DNA from: Moringa oleifera
Taxonomy: Eukaryota > Streptophyta > Magnoliopsida > Brassicales > Moringaceae
Length of the DNA: 64,000 nucleotides
Reading direction: 5' to 3'
Assembly: GCA_021397835.1 (NCBI GenBank)
Contig: JAJFZO010000889.1
Span: forward strand, 3,100,001 to 3,164,000
The first letter of the stretch is position 1; every line of letters starts with the position of its first letter. A program made the translations under genes and the position numbers. Positions 34,434 to 46,771 of the stretch are shown here, in pieces. The notes beneath the pieces are model-generated. The model saw nothing but the letters and a program-made list of their open reading frames with translations. It did not search any database and was not told the origin of the DNA.

Positions 34434-35019
34434 TCAAGGGTTGAAGATGAAGTTGCCGCATTTGCACTTCCAACTCATGGGCTTGTAGTTGGATCTGTCA
34501 TCTCCTCTTGCATAGGCAACGCTGGAGACTGTCGTGGACTTTGTGTTGCCGTGTTGAACTTGAGGGTTCGTAGGCACCTGAATGGCCTCGCAGTGCCCAC
34601 ATGTGCTGCACCTTCTCTCGCACCTCGGTGGCCTTGAACCTATCTGAGCTCTCAACACTGCTTTCTCTTCATTGACTGTCTATCCAAAGAAACACAGTAA
34701 AAGAAGCTCACTGATGACTATCTTTGAAACAAGAAGAGGACAAGTGTAAGGGAAAAAAAAAAACTAAACTGTTATGCTTACCTTAGAAATGTTACTGGGT
34801 TTTGGCTCTGCTCTACCTGCAAGGCAAAGAAGAGTAAATAACAAGATAATCACATCAGCTTGTTGAATTCTAATTGTATTGGTTCAGAATTTGAAGAGTG
34901 ACCAATTTACCTTCAGCCTTGTATCTCACTTGGGTCGAGCTTAGAATCAATATAAACAGAAAGAAACTGGAAATGCAGCTAAGTCTATGGCAAGATACGA
35001 GACTGTGATTACAAACCAT
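34434..35019 (-). CDS. EPFL2: EPIDERMAL PATTERNING FACTOR-like secreted peptide (EPFL2 type)
   Basis: Precursor of a secreted cysteine-rich signal of the EPF/EPFL family, perceived by ERECTA-family receptor kinases with roles in stomatal and organ-margin patterning. Exons (minus strand) 35019-34911, 34816-34782 and 34679-34434 give 129 residues. A signal peptide occupies residues about 1-30 (hydrophobic SFFLFILIL core). The mature C-terminal domain has six cysteines: four in PPRCERRCSTCGHCEAIQ, then two in WKCKCGNFIFNP at the very end, with VPTNPQ after the first cluster. Six rather than eight cysteines and the GHCEAIQVPTNPQ block fit the EPFL2 clade. It lies in the same neighbourhood as XTH and HAT22, as I recall for Arabidopsis At4g37810. 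The short 35-base middle exon is supported by good GT-AG borders and phase. Confidence 0.93.
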
Positions 35020-35161
35020 TTTGAAGAGAGGCGATAGTGCAATATAGAAGGAGAACTCCTAGCAGAAATGGAAGAGTCTACTGAGAAGTGATAACAGAAG
35101 AAGCTAAGAGTGAGCCTGTAATTGAAATGTCACCATTATATATATACATATATAAGTGGTT

Positions 35162-35193
<32 letters not shown>

Positions 35194-36722
35194 CCTGTGA
35201 TTGTTGGGATGATGGAACGTGGAAAGACAAAAGAGAAATGCAGAACTCAGAAGAAAGAAGGAACCAAGAAAAAGGAAGAATATAACCTCGTTCGCTGAGC
35301 CTTTTCTCTACTCTAAGACAACAAAAACTAAACAAGAAACTAATGTGCTGATTCTTCTACCCAGAAATCTTACCTAAAACAGAAGCCACGAGACGGAGAG
35401 GGAAAAAAAATGTCAGTAGGTGGACAAGAGAGAGCAAGAACCCAAAAAGAGGAAGAAAACAACACAAGCGCCACAACAGAGGATGAAAGCCCAAGTTCCT
35501 GCAAATGGACATGCTATTACAGCTGTTAAAACGGGATTTTCTAGCTTTCCTTGCTATATATTCTTCTTTTCTTTCAAGTTTGTTTTTATTCTTGGGATTT
35601 CTTGCTGTGGTTGGCCTGAGCAGACCCACCTGACCACGCCATATCTACTTTTCTCTTTCCCTCTCTTTCTCCAAGAAAAGCGAAAAAGCTTTCATGGTCA
35701 CTCCTCGTATCTCTCTTCAATCATGACAACATAATCACCTTCGCTTACAAAAAAGCTCCTCATCACTAATAATTTACCACGCTCATTCAGTACTTCCAAG
35801 TTCCAAGTATTTAATTTTTATTAAAACAATAGAAAAAGAAAGAGAATGAGAGGGGGAGATGAGAAACAGGGAAGAAAAACGAAAGAAAACAAACAAACAA
35901 TAGCCCCGAGAGAGAGAGAGAGAGAGATCTTCAGGAAATTCTGAATTGGTTAATGTTAAAATAAATTCAAGTATATGTGATTTAATTAATTTACCTCATT
36001 TTTTCGTCACAATAAGATAAACAAAAATAAAAATAAAATAGTAATATTTCTTGGTATTGAACAAGCCCCGATGGGTCAATGGTCAACAGGCCAGTGGCAA
36101 CTGAGGAAGCTATCGGGCCAAAATGTTATCTACTCTTGGGTTCTCATAATGAAAGCCTTGTCCATCATTTTCGAATTTGGGCCTGAAACTAAATCCGACC
36201 CACTAAAACTAGCTTACGTGGTAGATTTTCAGTACTGATCCATTCCATTCGGATTAAGATTTTTAATTTGTATGTTAAATTTTCAATAAAATTTTGATAT
36301 ATATAAATACATTAACTTTTTTATTTTTATTTTTAATTTTTACATAGATTTGGATCCAGGGAAGGCTCCAGAACGGAATCAGAAGGCAGAGGTCGTTTCA
36401 ATTTCTATTATTCTTTATTGAAAATCGACAAAACCACACAGCTGGGCCTGGTTTACATATTCGGTTTGCTTGCAGACGAAACAGGAAAAGGAGAAAGAAT
36501 AAACAGAAACACGCAGACATATACATATTTGGTTTCCTTTGATTCCCCGAACTTTCCTTCTTATCCACCCAAATACTTTTATAAGATTAAGAGCATTGTA
36601 AAAGAAGCCATTGCAAATCGAAGATCTCTCTCTTTCGCTGTTTCTCTTTCTGTATTTGATGTAACATTGTCTTAAAGGAGTTGTTCTCGTGAGGTTTACA
36701 ATTGGAGTCGGATCTGACGGCA
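35020..36722. other. intergenic between divergent EPFL2-like and E2 genes
   Basis: Holds the EPFL2-like promoter: alternating TA at about 35137-35154 could be its TATA region, about 120-135 bases upstream of the start codon. CT repeats lie near 35163-35192 and a GA repeat near 35907-35927. A Ser/Lys-rich short frame at about 35409 has no recognised content. The last 300 bases are the promoter and leader of the E2 gene. Confidence 0.5.
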
Positions 36723-39381
36723 ATGACATCGTCAGCGCAGCTTAGGCTGATGTCCGATCTCAAAGCCATCATTAACGAGCCACCTGAAGTGAGATTGATT
36801 CTTATCACTAATGACATGTTGCTCGAATTATGTAACCAGTGTTTAATCTGATCTCAATTGTGAAATTCAGGGGTGTAGCGCGAGTCCGTTGTCTGATGAG
36901 AACCTATTCGTGTGGAGCGCCACCATATTTGGCCCCGATGAGACCCCGTGGGAAGGTACCGTGTCAGATCCCAGTCAAGTATGTTCAGATTTTGTGTTTT
37001 GAGAACTCTGTTTTGTCAATGATGATGGCTAAGTGTAGAGGTCTTAATTTGTTGCAAATGTAGGTGGTGTATTCAGTTTAAGATTGACTTTTGGTGAAAA
37101 TTATCCGGAGAAACCGCCTCGTGTTAGATTCACGTCTGAGATGTTTCATCCAAATGGTTTGTTTATCTGTTTGTCGATTAGTTCATTTTTTTAATGCACT
37201 TGCTATTGCTATGCAATTGTGCCTGTGTTTTATCTTTTTTCCAAAAATAAATACTTATGATTTGCTCTAAATTGAAATTTAATGCAGTTGTTGCTTTGAA
37301 TTTGGCACATAATTTTGTCAGCTCATGATAGATAGTCTAGTAAAAGAGAACTGCACTAGTGTTTGCTTTGACAAACAATTTTGGAAGATCAATACACTGC
37401 CGATACATAATGAGAGGAAAATGGGTGACTTCCTGAGTTTGTAAGGTTGTGGATGTCAGAAGAATAGCTTGAGTGTTGATTGGAAGACAAAGCCTATTAA
37501 AAGAAAACTTGAGCTAGGTTATAACCCCAAAGAGGTTTTTCACTTTTTCTTAAACATTATGAAATACTGTGAATAAGATCCAAAAGATTGGGGTCCTATT
37601 TGGTGAAAATAGATGCGAACAAGAGAGAAACTTGTGTACTGTATATGATTCATGTGGTTCAGTCTCTGGCCTGCAGCATTGTAGAGTAGCAGGTCATAGA
37701 CAAGCTCAAACTTTTTTTAACATGCAATCTCATATTCATATGAGTAGGTTCATATTTGGTGAAAAGAGATGCAATCAAAAGAGAAATTTGTGTACTGTAT
37801 ATGATTCATGTGGTTCAGTCTCTGGCCTGCAGCAGTGTCGAGTAGCATGTGAAGCAGTGGTTGACATAGGTCTCAGACAAGCTCAAACTTATTTTAACAT
37901 GCAATCTCATGTTCATATAAGTAGGTTCAGTACAGGGAAACTACTCATGCAAACTGATAGGAAAGGACTGGGTTGAACTCTAAAATTTGGTCGCTTTGGC
38001 AGACATAAACATAACTCTTGAATTGCCAGATGTGATCATGGCTCTCCAATCCAGCATGAGCTCAGGCAGTCATAAAGGGTACAGTGTGTCTATATTTTTA
38101 TCAATTTCTATGATAGCACTGCAAGGTTACTAGCTTTCAGAGAGTGCCAAGATTACCATTGAATTGGATAACAGTTCAATTCTTGATACATGTGCCTAAA
38201 TAAAAGTGAAAAATGCAATTCTACTTCTTTGTCTAGACATTTTTCTGGAACATTGGAGCATTTTAGGGGAGAGGTTGCTTATCATTTGCCCTTTGGTAGC
38301 ACGAAAAGTGAATAGTTGATAGCATAGGCTTCCATGAGTTTTCAGTCATCTTTAATGAACCCTTGCACTCCTTCCACCAGTAGGCCGTTGCAGGAACTTT
38401 CGATCAATTCTGGATTGATCTTTTGATATTCCCAGGCTAGTTTCAGCTACCCTACAGAAAATTACAACCCATGTTAAATGAAAATTTAGTATTTTATCAC
38501 CTCTTCTTCCTTTCCACGGAAATTTAATCAAAATGAACACATTTTTGTTTAGACAGTGTAGATGGGCAATAGTCAAATGCCTTTGTTTGGTGCTAAATTG
38601 AAGGGAGAGTCTTGTAGCTAGTATGAGTTTTGCAGTTTTTCTGTACTCACTCTGATGATTTTTCATTAACAATCAATTCAATCACCAATACAAAAATCCT
38701 TCATCCTTGACTTTCTTTTAAAAGATTAAAAACTTGGTATTCAATGCTGGAATATGTTTCTAATCTTTGATTTTATTTTTTTTTATTTTTTTATTTTTGC
38801 TTTTTCTATCCTTTCGAAATGGCTTTTGCAGTTTATCATGATGGTACACTGTGCATGGATATTATTCAGGATGCATGGTCACCCTGCCATAATGTGTCTA
38901 CAATTTTGACCTCTGTTCAGGTAACAATCAGACCATACTCTTCTCTCTCTCTTGTTCTTTCTTTTTTTACAGAAAATTTATATTTATATTTAATGCACAT
39001 AGCACCACTGCAGTGCCTCCCATATTCATGTATGGTTAGCTATTTAAAAGTTTAGGATTTCTATGAATTCTTCTTCCTGTTATAGCAGGCAATGGGAATA
39101 TGATTATATTGATAGACATTGCTACTCAGTAACAACTAAATCATTGCAGTCACTTCTCACTGATCCAAATCCCGCTAGTCCAGCAAACCCAGAGGCAGCT
39201 CAATTGTATCAGCATGATGTTCAGGCTTATAACAAGTTAGTGAAATGCTGTTAATTCCTCTTTTCTTTTCTGGGTATATCTTTCTTTGTTTATTTACAAA
39301 CGAGTGGTCTATATTAATTTCTTTCTGAGGGAAACTTGCAGGAAGGTACGTCGCTGTGCTCGTAGATCCATTGAATCCTAA
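36723..39381 (+). CDS. RAD6-type ubiquitin-conjugating enzyme E2, divergent paralogue
   Basis: E2 enzyme that accepts ubiquitin from E1 on a cysteine and passes it to substrates with an E3. Six exons: 36723-36788, 36871-36955, 37064-37156, 38832-38920, 39150-39235 and 39342-39381, together 152 residues, exactly the RAD6/UBC2 length. UBC-fold landmarks: [10 protein letters not shown] in helix 1, [24 protein letters not shown], the HPN motif at residues 79-81, catalytic C89 in DGTLCMDII, and [15 protein letters not shown]. The RAD6 signature layout is clear, yet many surface residues differ from the near-invariant plant UBC1/2 (for example [14 protein letters not shown] in the loop after helix 1, with one extra residue, and a basic tail [13 protein letters not shown]). 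Open frame and splice sites are intact, so it is probably functional. Partner E3 cannot be told. Confidence 0.9.
37592..37923 (+). repeat. imperfect tandem duplication inside intron 3 of the E2 gene
   Basis: Copy 1 is about 37592-37746 and copy 2 about 37747-37923. They share TTTGGTGAAAA(T/G)AGATGC, TGTACTGTATATGATTCATG and AACATGCAATCTCAT; copy 2 has roughly 20 extra bases after GTCGAGTAGCATG. Differences are more numerous than in the NFS1 repeat, so this duplication is older. It lies inside the 1675-base intron 37157-38831. Confidence 0.85.
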
Positions 39382-42300
39382 TAAATCTGGGACTCAATTG
39401 TTCTCTCCTTATTTTATGGAGATAGCCATCTTGTACCACTGTGTGTATCTCATTCAACTTCTGAGTTTACGTTTTTAAACCTGGAATGTCATTGTCAAGT
39501 TCCAAGGCATGTGAATTTTATGTGAGCACAGGGTTCGTAGTCATGCTTGTAACTTTAAGAAACTCTGAAAACAGTTTGCCATCAATAATTAATGCATGTA
39601 TATAAATTTGGACCAAGTGACTTGATATGTTCACCTTTTGTTTATGAACTGATACTGAGTGGTCATGTTTACTTGATCTTTATCCGGGTTAGTTGACAGA
39701 AGCGGTGGATTGCCGGTGTCTAAAAAGTATTTTCTACAAAAATGAGTTTGGCAACCCTATTCTTTTGTTTAAAACAAAAGAAAACATAATTACATGGAAA
39801 ATACCATGCTGGGTGAGACATTTTTGTAATAATGATGCTAAATACTGGCAGCAAATTGCAGTTGAGGTTCGTCTTTACATCTACATTGTGTGGTTAAGGG
39901 CTTATATTTAAAAACAATCATTATATTCTGTTCATTGTATTTTAACTCAGCTTCCTATGATTTTCTTGGCTGAATTTAGCTATATTTCTATTCCTGTCCA
40001 GAGTTCTCCAACCCCTCCCCCACCTTCCCTTTTCAGAGATGTTTTCCTTTAGCGAAGGAAGCGTGTAAGAGTTTGTAATATGTTATCCATTGTTGCGTGA
40101 GCAGTTCAAATCAAAGCTGTAATATGAAGATGCAGCTATGTCAAAGTCTTCATAATTTGAAATTAACAGTAGTACTGGTGCATAAATTTTTTGAGTTTAT
40201 AGCATGAGAATAGAGTGGGTGAATGTATGATCATGGATTTAGATCCCTGTTTTCTGTCTTGGGATAAGCTCTTTTCCCGTGCAACTCAGAAAAAGGAAAA
40301 TGGTATTTCATTTTGGAGTGTCAGGTAAGGAAACCGGAGACACTGTAAGTCTTTGGTTAAAGTATGGATATCATGAATCAACCTAGGTGGCTAGATAGCT
40401 TGGTCCTGGATGGTACATAGCAGGACAAAACCTTGATGCTTGTGTAAGTAGAGGCATATGATCTTTTTTTGGGTTACTGGACCGCTTGGGTTCTTAATTG
40501 GATTGCAGCACAAAGCTTCCGGAAAATCAACCTATCAGCTTCAGAAATTTAATGCCATACGTAGAAGAACCCAAGTGATGAACCTTACCCATAAGGCTAA
40601 CCAAACATAGAAGGCAAGCCTGATTCAACCACTTTGAACCTTAATTACTTCGTGGCTGATTTGTCAAAGATGCATTATATGGTAGGCAGGATCGGAAAAT
40701 TAAATTTAAAAAGAAAAGAAGAAAATAGTTTGAATAATCAGAAGATGGTGAACCTTACAGGCTGAAGCTGATGTCTCACTTCTTCCTGAGATTCTCTTAG
40801 GGGATGTGTAGCCCGTCTGGGGGCCTGTTTGCATATGCAAACATCAGTGCTCAGTAAATGACTTGCAATATTTAGCAAGGCGACTGATTGTTCACTCAAC
40901 TGGATAGCTGAAGAATTGAAAAAAGAAATTAAAAAATAACTTTTTTCTTTTGATTTTTTCAATTATTAAGTAAAAACTATAGGGATTCCTCAATCTGGCC
41001 TCCCTACCACTTTCTCTCACTCTGCCTGCTTTCCGAAAATAGGTGCCTCGGTGTAGACGTGATCCCGGTTCCATTCGAATAGTAACTTTTAAGTTTTAAA
41101 TCAAATTAAAATTAATATGAATGGTTTTAATCTTCAATCGAAAACTATTTTAAATATGATTTGATTATAATTCATGTAAATTTTTAATCGAAATCGAAAC
41201 CAACTGTTCGATTCAGTTTTTAATTAAATTAATTTTTAAAATAATTTAAATTTTAAAATATATATTTTAATAAAAATATGATTATTTTTATTTTTATTTT
41301 TATTATAAATTTATAATTAAAATAAAAATATTATATTTATAATTAAAATATAAACCGAAACTTAAATTGACTTGAATCGTATGAATCAAAATTTGAATCG
41401 CTTTCGAATTAAATTTTAATCAAAATCACAACTTAACGGTTCATATTCGGATTTATCCTAATTATAAATTTTGAATCAACGATTCCGAATCAAAATCTAA
41501 TCGCACCCATACCGTGATCAAGTCTATCTCGGTGCAACTCATGGATCCTTACCACAAACCAAGGCTATCTATCCAGCTAGAGAAAAAAACATATCAAAAT
41601 TAGTGCTAGCCCTAACAAATTGTCGGTCATTTATCACACAAAACCACTGGCTAACCTAAGCTGTTAGACCATCGAAATCGGAGGTGGGTACCCGATGCAC
41701 ATCACTATACCAGCAAATAATCGAACGTTAAGACCATATAGCCTTACGCATAAGGAAGGGCCAATCTACTTGTGCCTCTTATCCAAAAGAGAGCATGTGG
41801 CTTGTCTTCGTTAATGTCTAAAGTCCCTTCGTTTTAAGTGGGAAACATAAAGGGTATTAAGTGTCACAGCCCATAGCTGACCCATCAAAACCAAACAGTG
41901 CATGAACACAGAGCACCAGAGAACTTGGGTTTCTATCCATCTTTAGTTGCATGGTGTAGCTGCCATAATCTTCCCCTAAACTAACCCCACATGAATTATT
42001 TTCTAATACATGTGGGTCTGCTAGGGTTTGTTCTTGTAGGTTGGATAAGGAGATGAAGGAGGGAACGCCGACTCTCTTCCAAGTATTCTAAATGACACAT
42101 AAACCTACTCTTTTCATGCAGTGAGGCCATACCCTATTCAAATCCACAGGTTGTGTCTCTCTGCATCAACCCACAAATTAATCACCACCACTAATGTAAT
42201 GGTTGGCTAGATGTGGACCCATTTCAGATTCCAATTTATCGTTACACGTCGATTGGGCTAATATACCTTCCAATCGTGTAATTGCTCCATACGGACCCAT

Positions 42301-44305
42301 TGAATTAGTGGTTTCTCACCAAAACAAAATCGCCAATGGGAATTAGAAGATTTGATTAAGAATGGAAAGATCCAAAAAGCATATTATGTGATTTATAAGC
42401 TTTAAAGATAATGTTTTATGTAAAGCCTTATAACGAGAGCTAGCTTTCCAAATGGGTACTTTTATTGAGATAATTATAACATTGACACCTACATTTGTAT
42501 ATGTGTTATCGCCATCACAGAAAGATGATGAAAAGGAAGATTAGAACTTAGTTGTCATTAATTAGGAGATTACTAGATAGGCCTAACTGTTGTTGCTTAG
42601 TCAAATCCAGCCGACCTAATCACAAGCAAAAAGATAAAACACATTAAGATGCTGTCCTTCTTAAGTAGTTGAGTCTTTAAATAATTTTTCTGATAATTAT
42701 TTCGATATGACATTCTAATGAACATCGAGCTCAATCAAGACATCACATTAACAGAGAAATTGATAACCTAATAATATTGCTATAATTGAAAATAAGCTTC
42801 GTAAAGAAGCTCAAGATATGTATTTGCACTATGGGCACATATAAGCTTAATTAGAAGAAAAGCTTAGGACCCACTTGATCTTTCATTCAACTTTCCAAAC
42901 GAAAAATAATTATGTACGCAGGCGACATTTTTCAAAGAAATTGACCTTGTCCTTAACAGATTTCAATCCTTTTTGTCATCATTATTATTGTTACTATTCA
43001 TTTAGATTCCCCAATAATATGTAATGCCCACCGGCCACCCTAATTTCTAATTTCATGGTGCCTTTGGTTTGCCCTAAAAGTAATTTATCTTCTTTCTTGC
43101 AAGTTCAATCAAAACCCGGAAGAAGAAAGTTCATGGACTTTCGTTTAATGGTAAAACACTCATCATTCATAGGAGAAACATTAATTAATTTGAGAAGGAC
43201 TTTACTAGAAAGGCCATATTACATGCAACTTATTATTTTATGGACGTGCTTTTTTGACTATACGTTAACCTAATTATTTCATTTTACTCATTTGGTCTTA
43301 ACCTAATCTAAGTAGTGGACCCAAGTGTCTAATGGAAAAGCCATACATAATATCACGTGGATGAAAGAATGCTCTCCTAGCTACTGAAAATTAAGATTGT
43401 ACAGCTTACCAGTACAGTACCCATAACAAGAAAAAGTATACATATTATTCAAACCCAATTTGATTTTTCTCTTTTCACTTTACCCTTTCTATGAAAATCA
43501 GTTGTCTAGAATTGAGTCAATTTTGCTTGAATTGAGTGATTCAACTTTCATGTTTATCTCCTTCTATGTATCTTTCACTGATCTATTTATTTATAAACCC
43601 TAATTAAAAATAACTTGATGGGCATATATATCTAATAATTCTGTATTCTTGTTTTCATTTTTTTCTTGCAAAATGAATTTTCCCTAATGATGTTGGAGTT
43701 TTCTCATGTAATTCACGTAGAAATCAAATAACATAGCACAAATCTTCATCCAAAATGCCAAAACTCATTAGGATCACTTGTTCCAACTACTCTTTGATCT
43801 CTCTATCAATAGTTATTGTTGCTCCTTGAGCACCCAATGACTATGATTTATTCCCATCACTATCATAATTTAAATCTTCATTTCGTTTTCTCTAATATCA
43901 CCTACTGAGAAAGAGATTTTATTTATTTTTAATTATATTTTCTTAAAATGAATTAAAAAAAGAATATTAATTGTGTGCATGATTTTAAAAGGTGACATCA
44001 TATAATAAAATTTAGTTTTTTCTTTTTTAGAGTATATCATGAAAAGCGTTAATATTGATTAAAATATTAAATATCTCCCTGCAATATAATTTTTATATTA
44101 TATGAAAAGTGTCATTATTATTATTTGTTTTTTGTTTTTGCCCCTTTTATTATTATTATTATTGGACTCCAGCCCAAATAAAGAGCCACTAAAATAAAAA
44201 GACAAATGATTGATTGGTACAGAGTGATTGATGCAGATCTTTGCCCAAACCAAAGCCAGATGATTCCCCGGCTTCATCAAATCAATCAAACAAATAAGAA
44301 ACGAG

Positions 44306-44884
44306 CACGTGTCCATGCTCCACCATAGAGAACACAGAGGATCCCCACTTGTGCATCCCCACCGACAAGAGAGACTCCAGTGCGGGCCCTTCGTATTCTG
44401 ACCACGGCATCATTCCGCTGCTACTACTAAGACGTTTGTCCAACCAGAACCCGCCACGTGCACAGAAGGCTCTGCAGTTGGGCACGGAAAATAACCAAAA
44501 ACATCGTGAGTTCCAGGCGGGAATCCACGTGGCAGTCTTTCATTCGGGACGCGAAGGATTCTGGCATCATCATTTATGTAAGGAATAAAGCGATTTGTTT
44601 GTCTTCTAGCTATTTGGTTTTAGAGTCTCTCAACCGTCGCTATTAGCAATCAGTTAGATGGCCTCACTTCGGTCGGGTCGGGTCCCACATTCCAAATTCC
44701 CCCTACCTTTATCTTATACAAAATGCCTCACGCAATATATGATTCATACAAAAACGAATGCAGCTTAAACTGAGAATTAACTAATTTACATTTGACAAAA
44801 ATATATATATAAAAAAGAATATGGTAAAATAGAAATCACAAAAATTATAAAATTATCCTTGATTGACACCCACTTGGCCACGTG
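44306..44884 (+). promoter_or_regulatory. cluster of four G-boxes upstream of XTH
   Basis: CACGTG occurs at 44306-44311, 44455-44460, 44526-44531 and 44879-44884, about 0.7-1.3 kb before the XTH start codon, several with the flanks GCCACGTG(G/T)C typical of bZIP/ABRE or PIF sites. Four in 580 bases is far above chance for AT-rich DNA. The target gene is inferred to be XTH because no other gene lies nearer. Confidence 0.5.
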
Positions 44885-45474
44885 TCCACTTCAGGGCTCT
44901 GTGGACTTGACCCTCTAGCATTATTCCAGTATTTTTGTCAAAAAAAAAAAGGAGAAAATCAAAGCTTGTGGATAGATACTTGAAATTATATGCCTAATAA
45001 GTCCAACCTTAACACAGATAGTAAACATTTAGCCCCACGGATTAGTGGGTCCATGGATGATCAGAAGCGGCCAATCGGCGGTTCGATATCAGTCGCCGTC
45101 TCTCGGCTGTCCACAGATATACATGTACCATTACTTGGAGGCTTCAATAATTAACTGCTAGTTGACCGTGGAGATTTTGATGTTCATGTTGATGATATTA
45201 TCAATTGTTAATCTTTGTAATTATTTTTTTTTTTTGTTTTTTGGCCTAAGGAATAATGAGATTTAACACGATTAACATGTACGTATTAATTAGATTGTAT
45301 GGTAAAGAGATTGACGAGAGAGGGTTGTAGGGAAGTAAGAAGAACAGTTGTGTGGAGGGCCCTAATGAAAGCTCGTCATTAGCTGGAAGGAAAGCTAAGC
45401 TTTGATGGCGTCTTTCTATTTGAATGCAGCAGTCCACATCAACGTCTCTCTCTTCAAACTCCTAACTACGTGCA

Positions 45475-45482
45475 TATAAATA
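45475..45482 (+). promoter_or_regulatory. TATA box of XTH gene
   Basis: TATAAATA lies 107 bases before the start codon at 45582, leaving room for a leader of about 75 bases. Good match to the plant TATA consensus. Confidence 0.6.
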
Positions 45483-45581
45483 TCACTGCACCATAACACC
45501 TCCAAATCACATCCAAAAATACCATTTTCTTTCCTCTTTCTCTTTCTTTGCTTGTAAAAACAGGCAACTTCTTTTTCAGCC

Positions 45582-46771
45582 ATGTATCCTTCGTTGAGTA
45601 ACCCTTGTGTTCTGCTTTGTTTTTGCATGCTTGCATTATCTCTCTCGGTTTCAGGCCGACCGGCAACTTTCCTTGAGGACTTTACGGTCACATGGTCTGA
45701 TTCCCATATAACCCAACTGGAAGGAGGAAAGGCCATCCAACTTCTTCTGGACCAGAATTCAGGTTCTGCCTTTTAGTGGGGTCACTCTTAGATTAGAATA
45801 AAGTTTGATTTGGATCATGTGATATATTGATCAAACAATCAACTTCGCTTTGCTTGATCATACTAACTATTCTTTTCCTGGTTGCATTTCAGGATGTGGG
45901 TTTGCTTCCAAAAGGAAATATTTATTCGGCCGTGTAAGCATGAAGATCAAGCTGGTCCCTGGAGACTCTGCTGGAACTGTCACTGCCTTTTATGTATGAC
46001 GGATACTTTGTTTCTATTTGGTGAATGAGACTGGATATATACTCGCCTTTCTTGCTCCTTATTCATCTGCTTTAATGGTGTTTACGTGCAGTTGAACTCG
46101 AACACTGACTCAGTGAGGGACGAACTGGACTTTGAGTTCTTGGGGAACCGTTCCGGGCAGCCATACACAGTGCAGACCAACATCTATGCTCATGGGAAGG
46201 GAGACAAAGAGCAAAGAGTGAACCTCTGGTTCGATCCTTCTGCAGACTTCCACACCTACACTATCATGTGGAACCATCGTCATATTGTGTAAGTTAATCA
46301 AAGCTTAATTAGCCTCACAAAAGAAGCTGTTCAGTCCATTATATACCAAGGGTGTTAATCGGTCCCTGTCGGGGTTGCAGGTACTATGTAGATGATGTGC
46401 CTATCAGGGTTTACAAGAACAACGAAGCCAAGAACATCCCGTACCCAATGTCGCAGCCCATGGGAGTGTACTCCACCTTATGGGAAGCCGACGACTGGGC
46501 AACAAGAGGAGGGTTGGAGAAGATTGATTGGAGTAAAGCACCCTTCAAAGCTTACTACAGGGACTTTGACATCGAGGGCTGCCCAGTTCCAGGACCAGCA
46601 AACTGTGCCTCAAACGTTAGGAACTGGTGGGAGGGCACTGCTTATCAAGCACTTAACCCTCTTGAAGCCAGAAGGTACCGATGGGTCCGTATGAACCACA
46701 TGATCTACGACTACTGTAGTGATAAATCAAGATACCCAGTAACCCCACCTGAGTGCATGGCCGGAATATAA
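45582..46771 (+). CDS. XTH: xyloglucan endotransglucosylase/hydrolase (XTH6/XTH7 type)
   Basis: GH16 cell-wall enzyme that cuts and rejoins xyloglucan chains during wall loosening. Exons 45582-45762, 45893-45993, 46092-46288 and 46381-46771 encode 289 residues, normal for the family. Residues 1-25 are a signal peptide ([15 protein letters not shown]). The active site is DELDFEFLG at 104-112, nucleophile E105 and acid/base E109, followed by the N-glycosylation site NRS at 113-115. [31 protein letters not shown] and WSKAPF are family blocks; the XET C-terminal domain has paired cysteines, including the end [25 protein letters not shown] in place of the commoner HDEIDFEFLGN and the gene's position suggest XTH6/XTH7. 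Secretion to the apoplast and catalytic activity are expected. Confidence 0.95.

Larger units (their letters stand above)
39382..45581. other. intergenic, 6.2 kb, with XTH upstream region
   Basis: E2 3' flank, then AT-rich spacer with no recognisable gene. 41085-41510 is rich in AATCGAA/TTCGATT-type words in both orientations (see findings). From 44.2 to 44.9 kb the DNA is GC-richer and carries four CACGTG hexamers. The XTH core promoter is at the right end. Confidence 0.5.

Noticed and set aside
45416..45736. Minus-strand frame opposite the XTH start
   Set aside because: Antisense to the XTH promoter and signal peptide; no family match.
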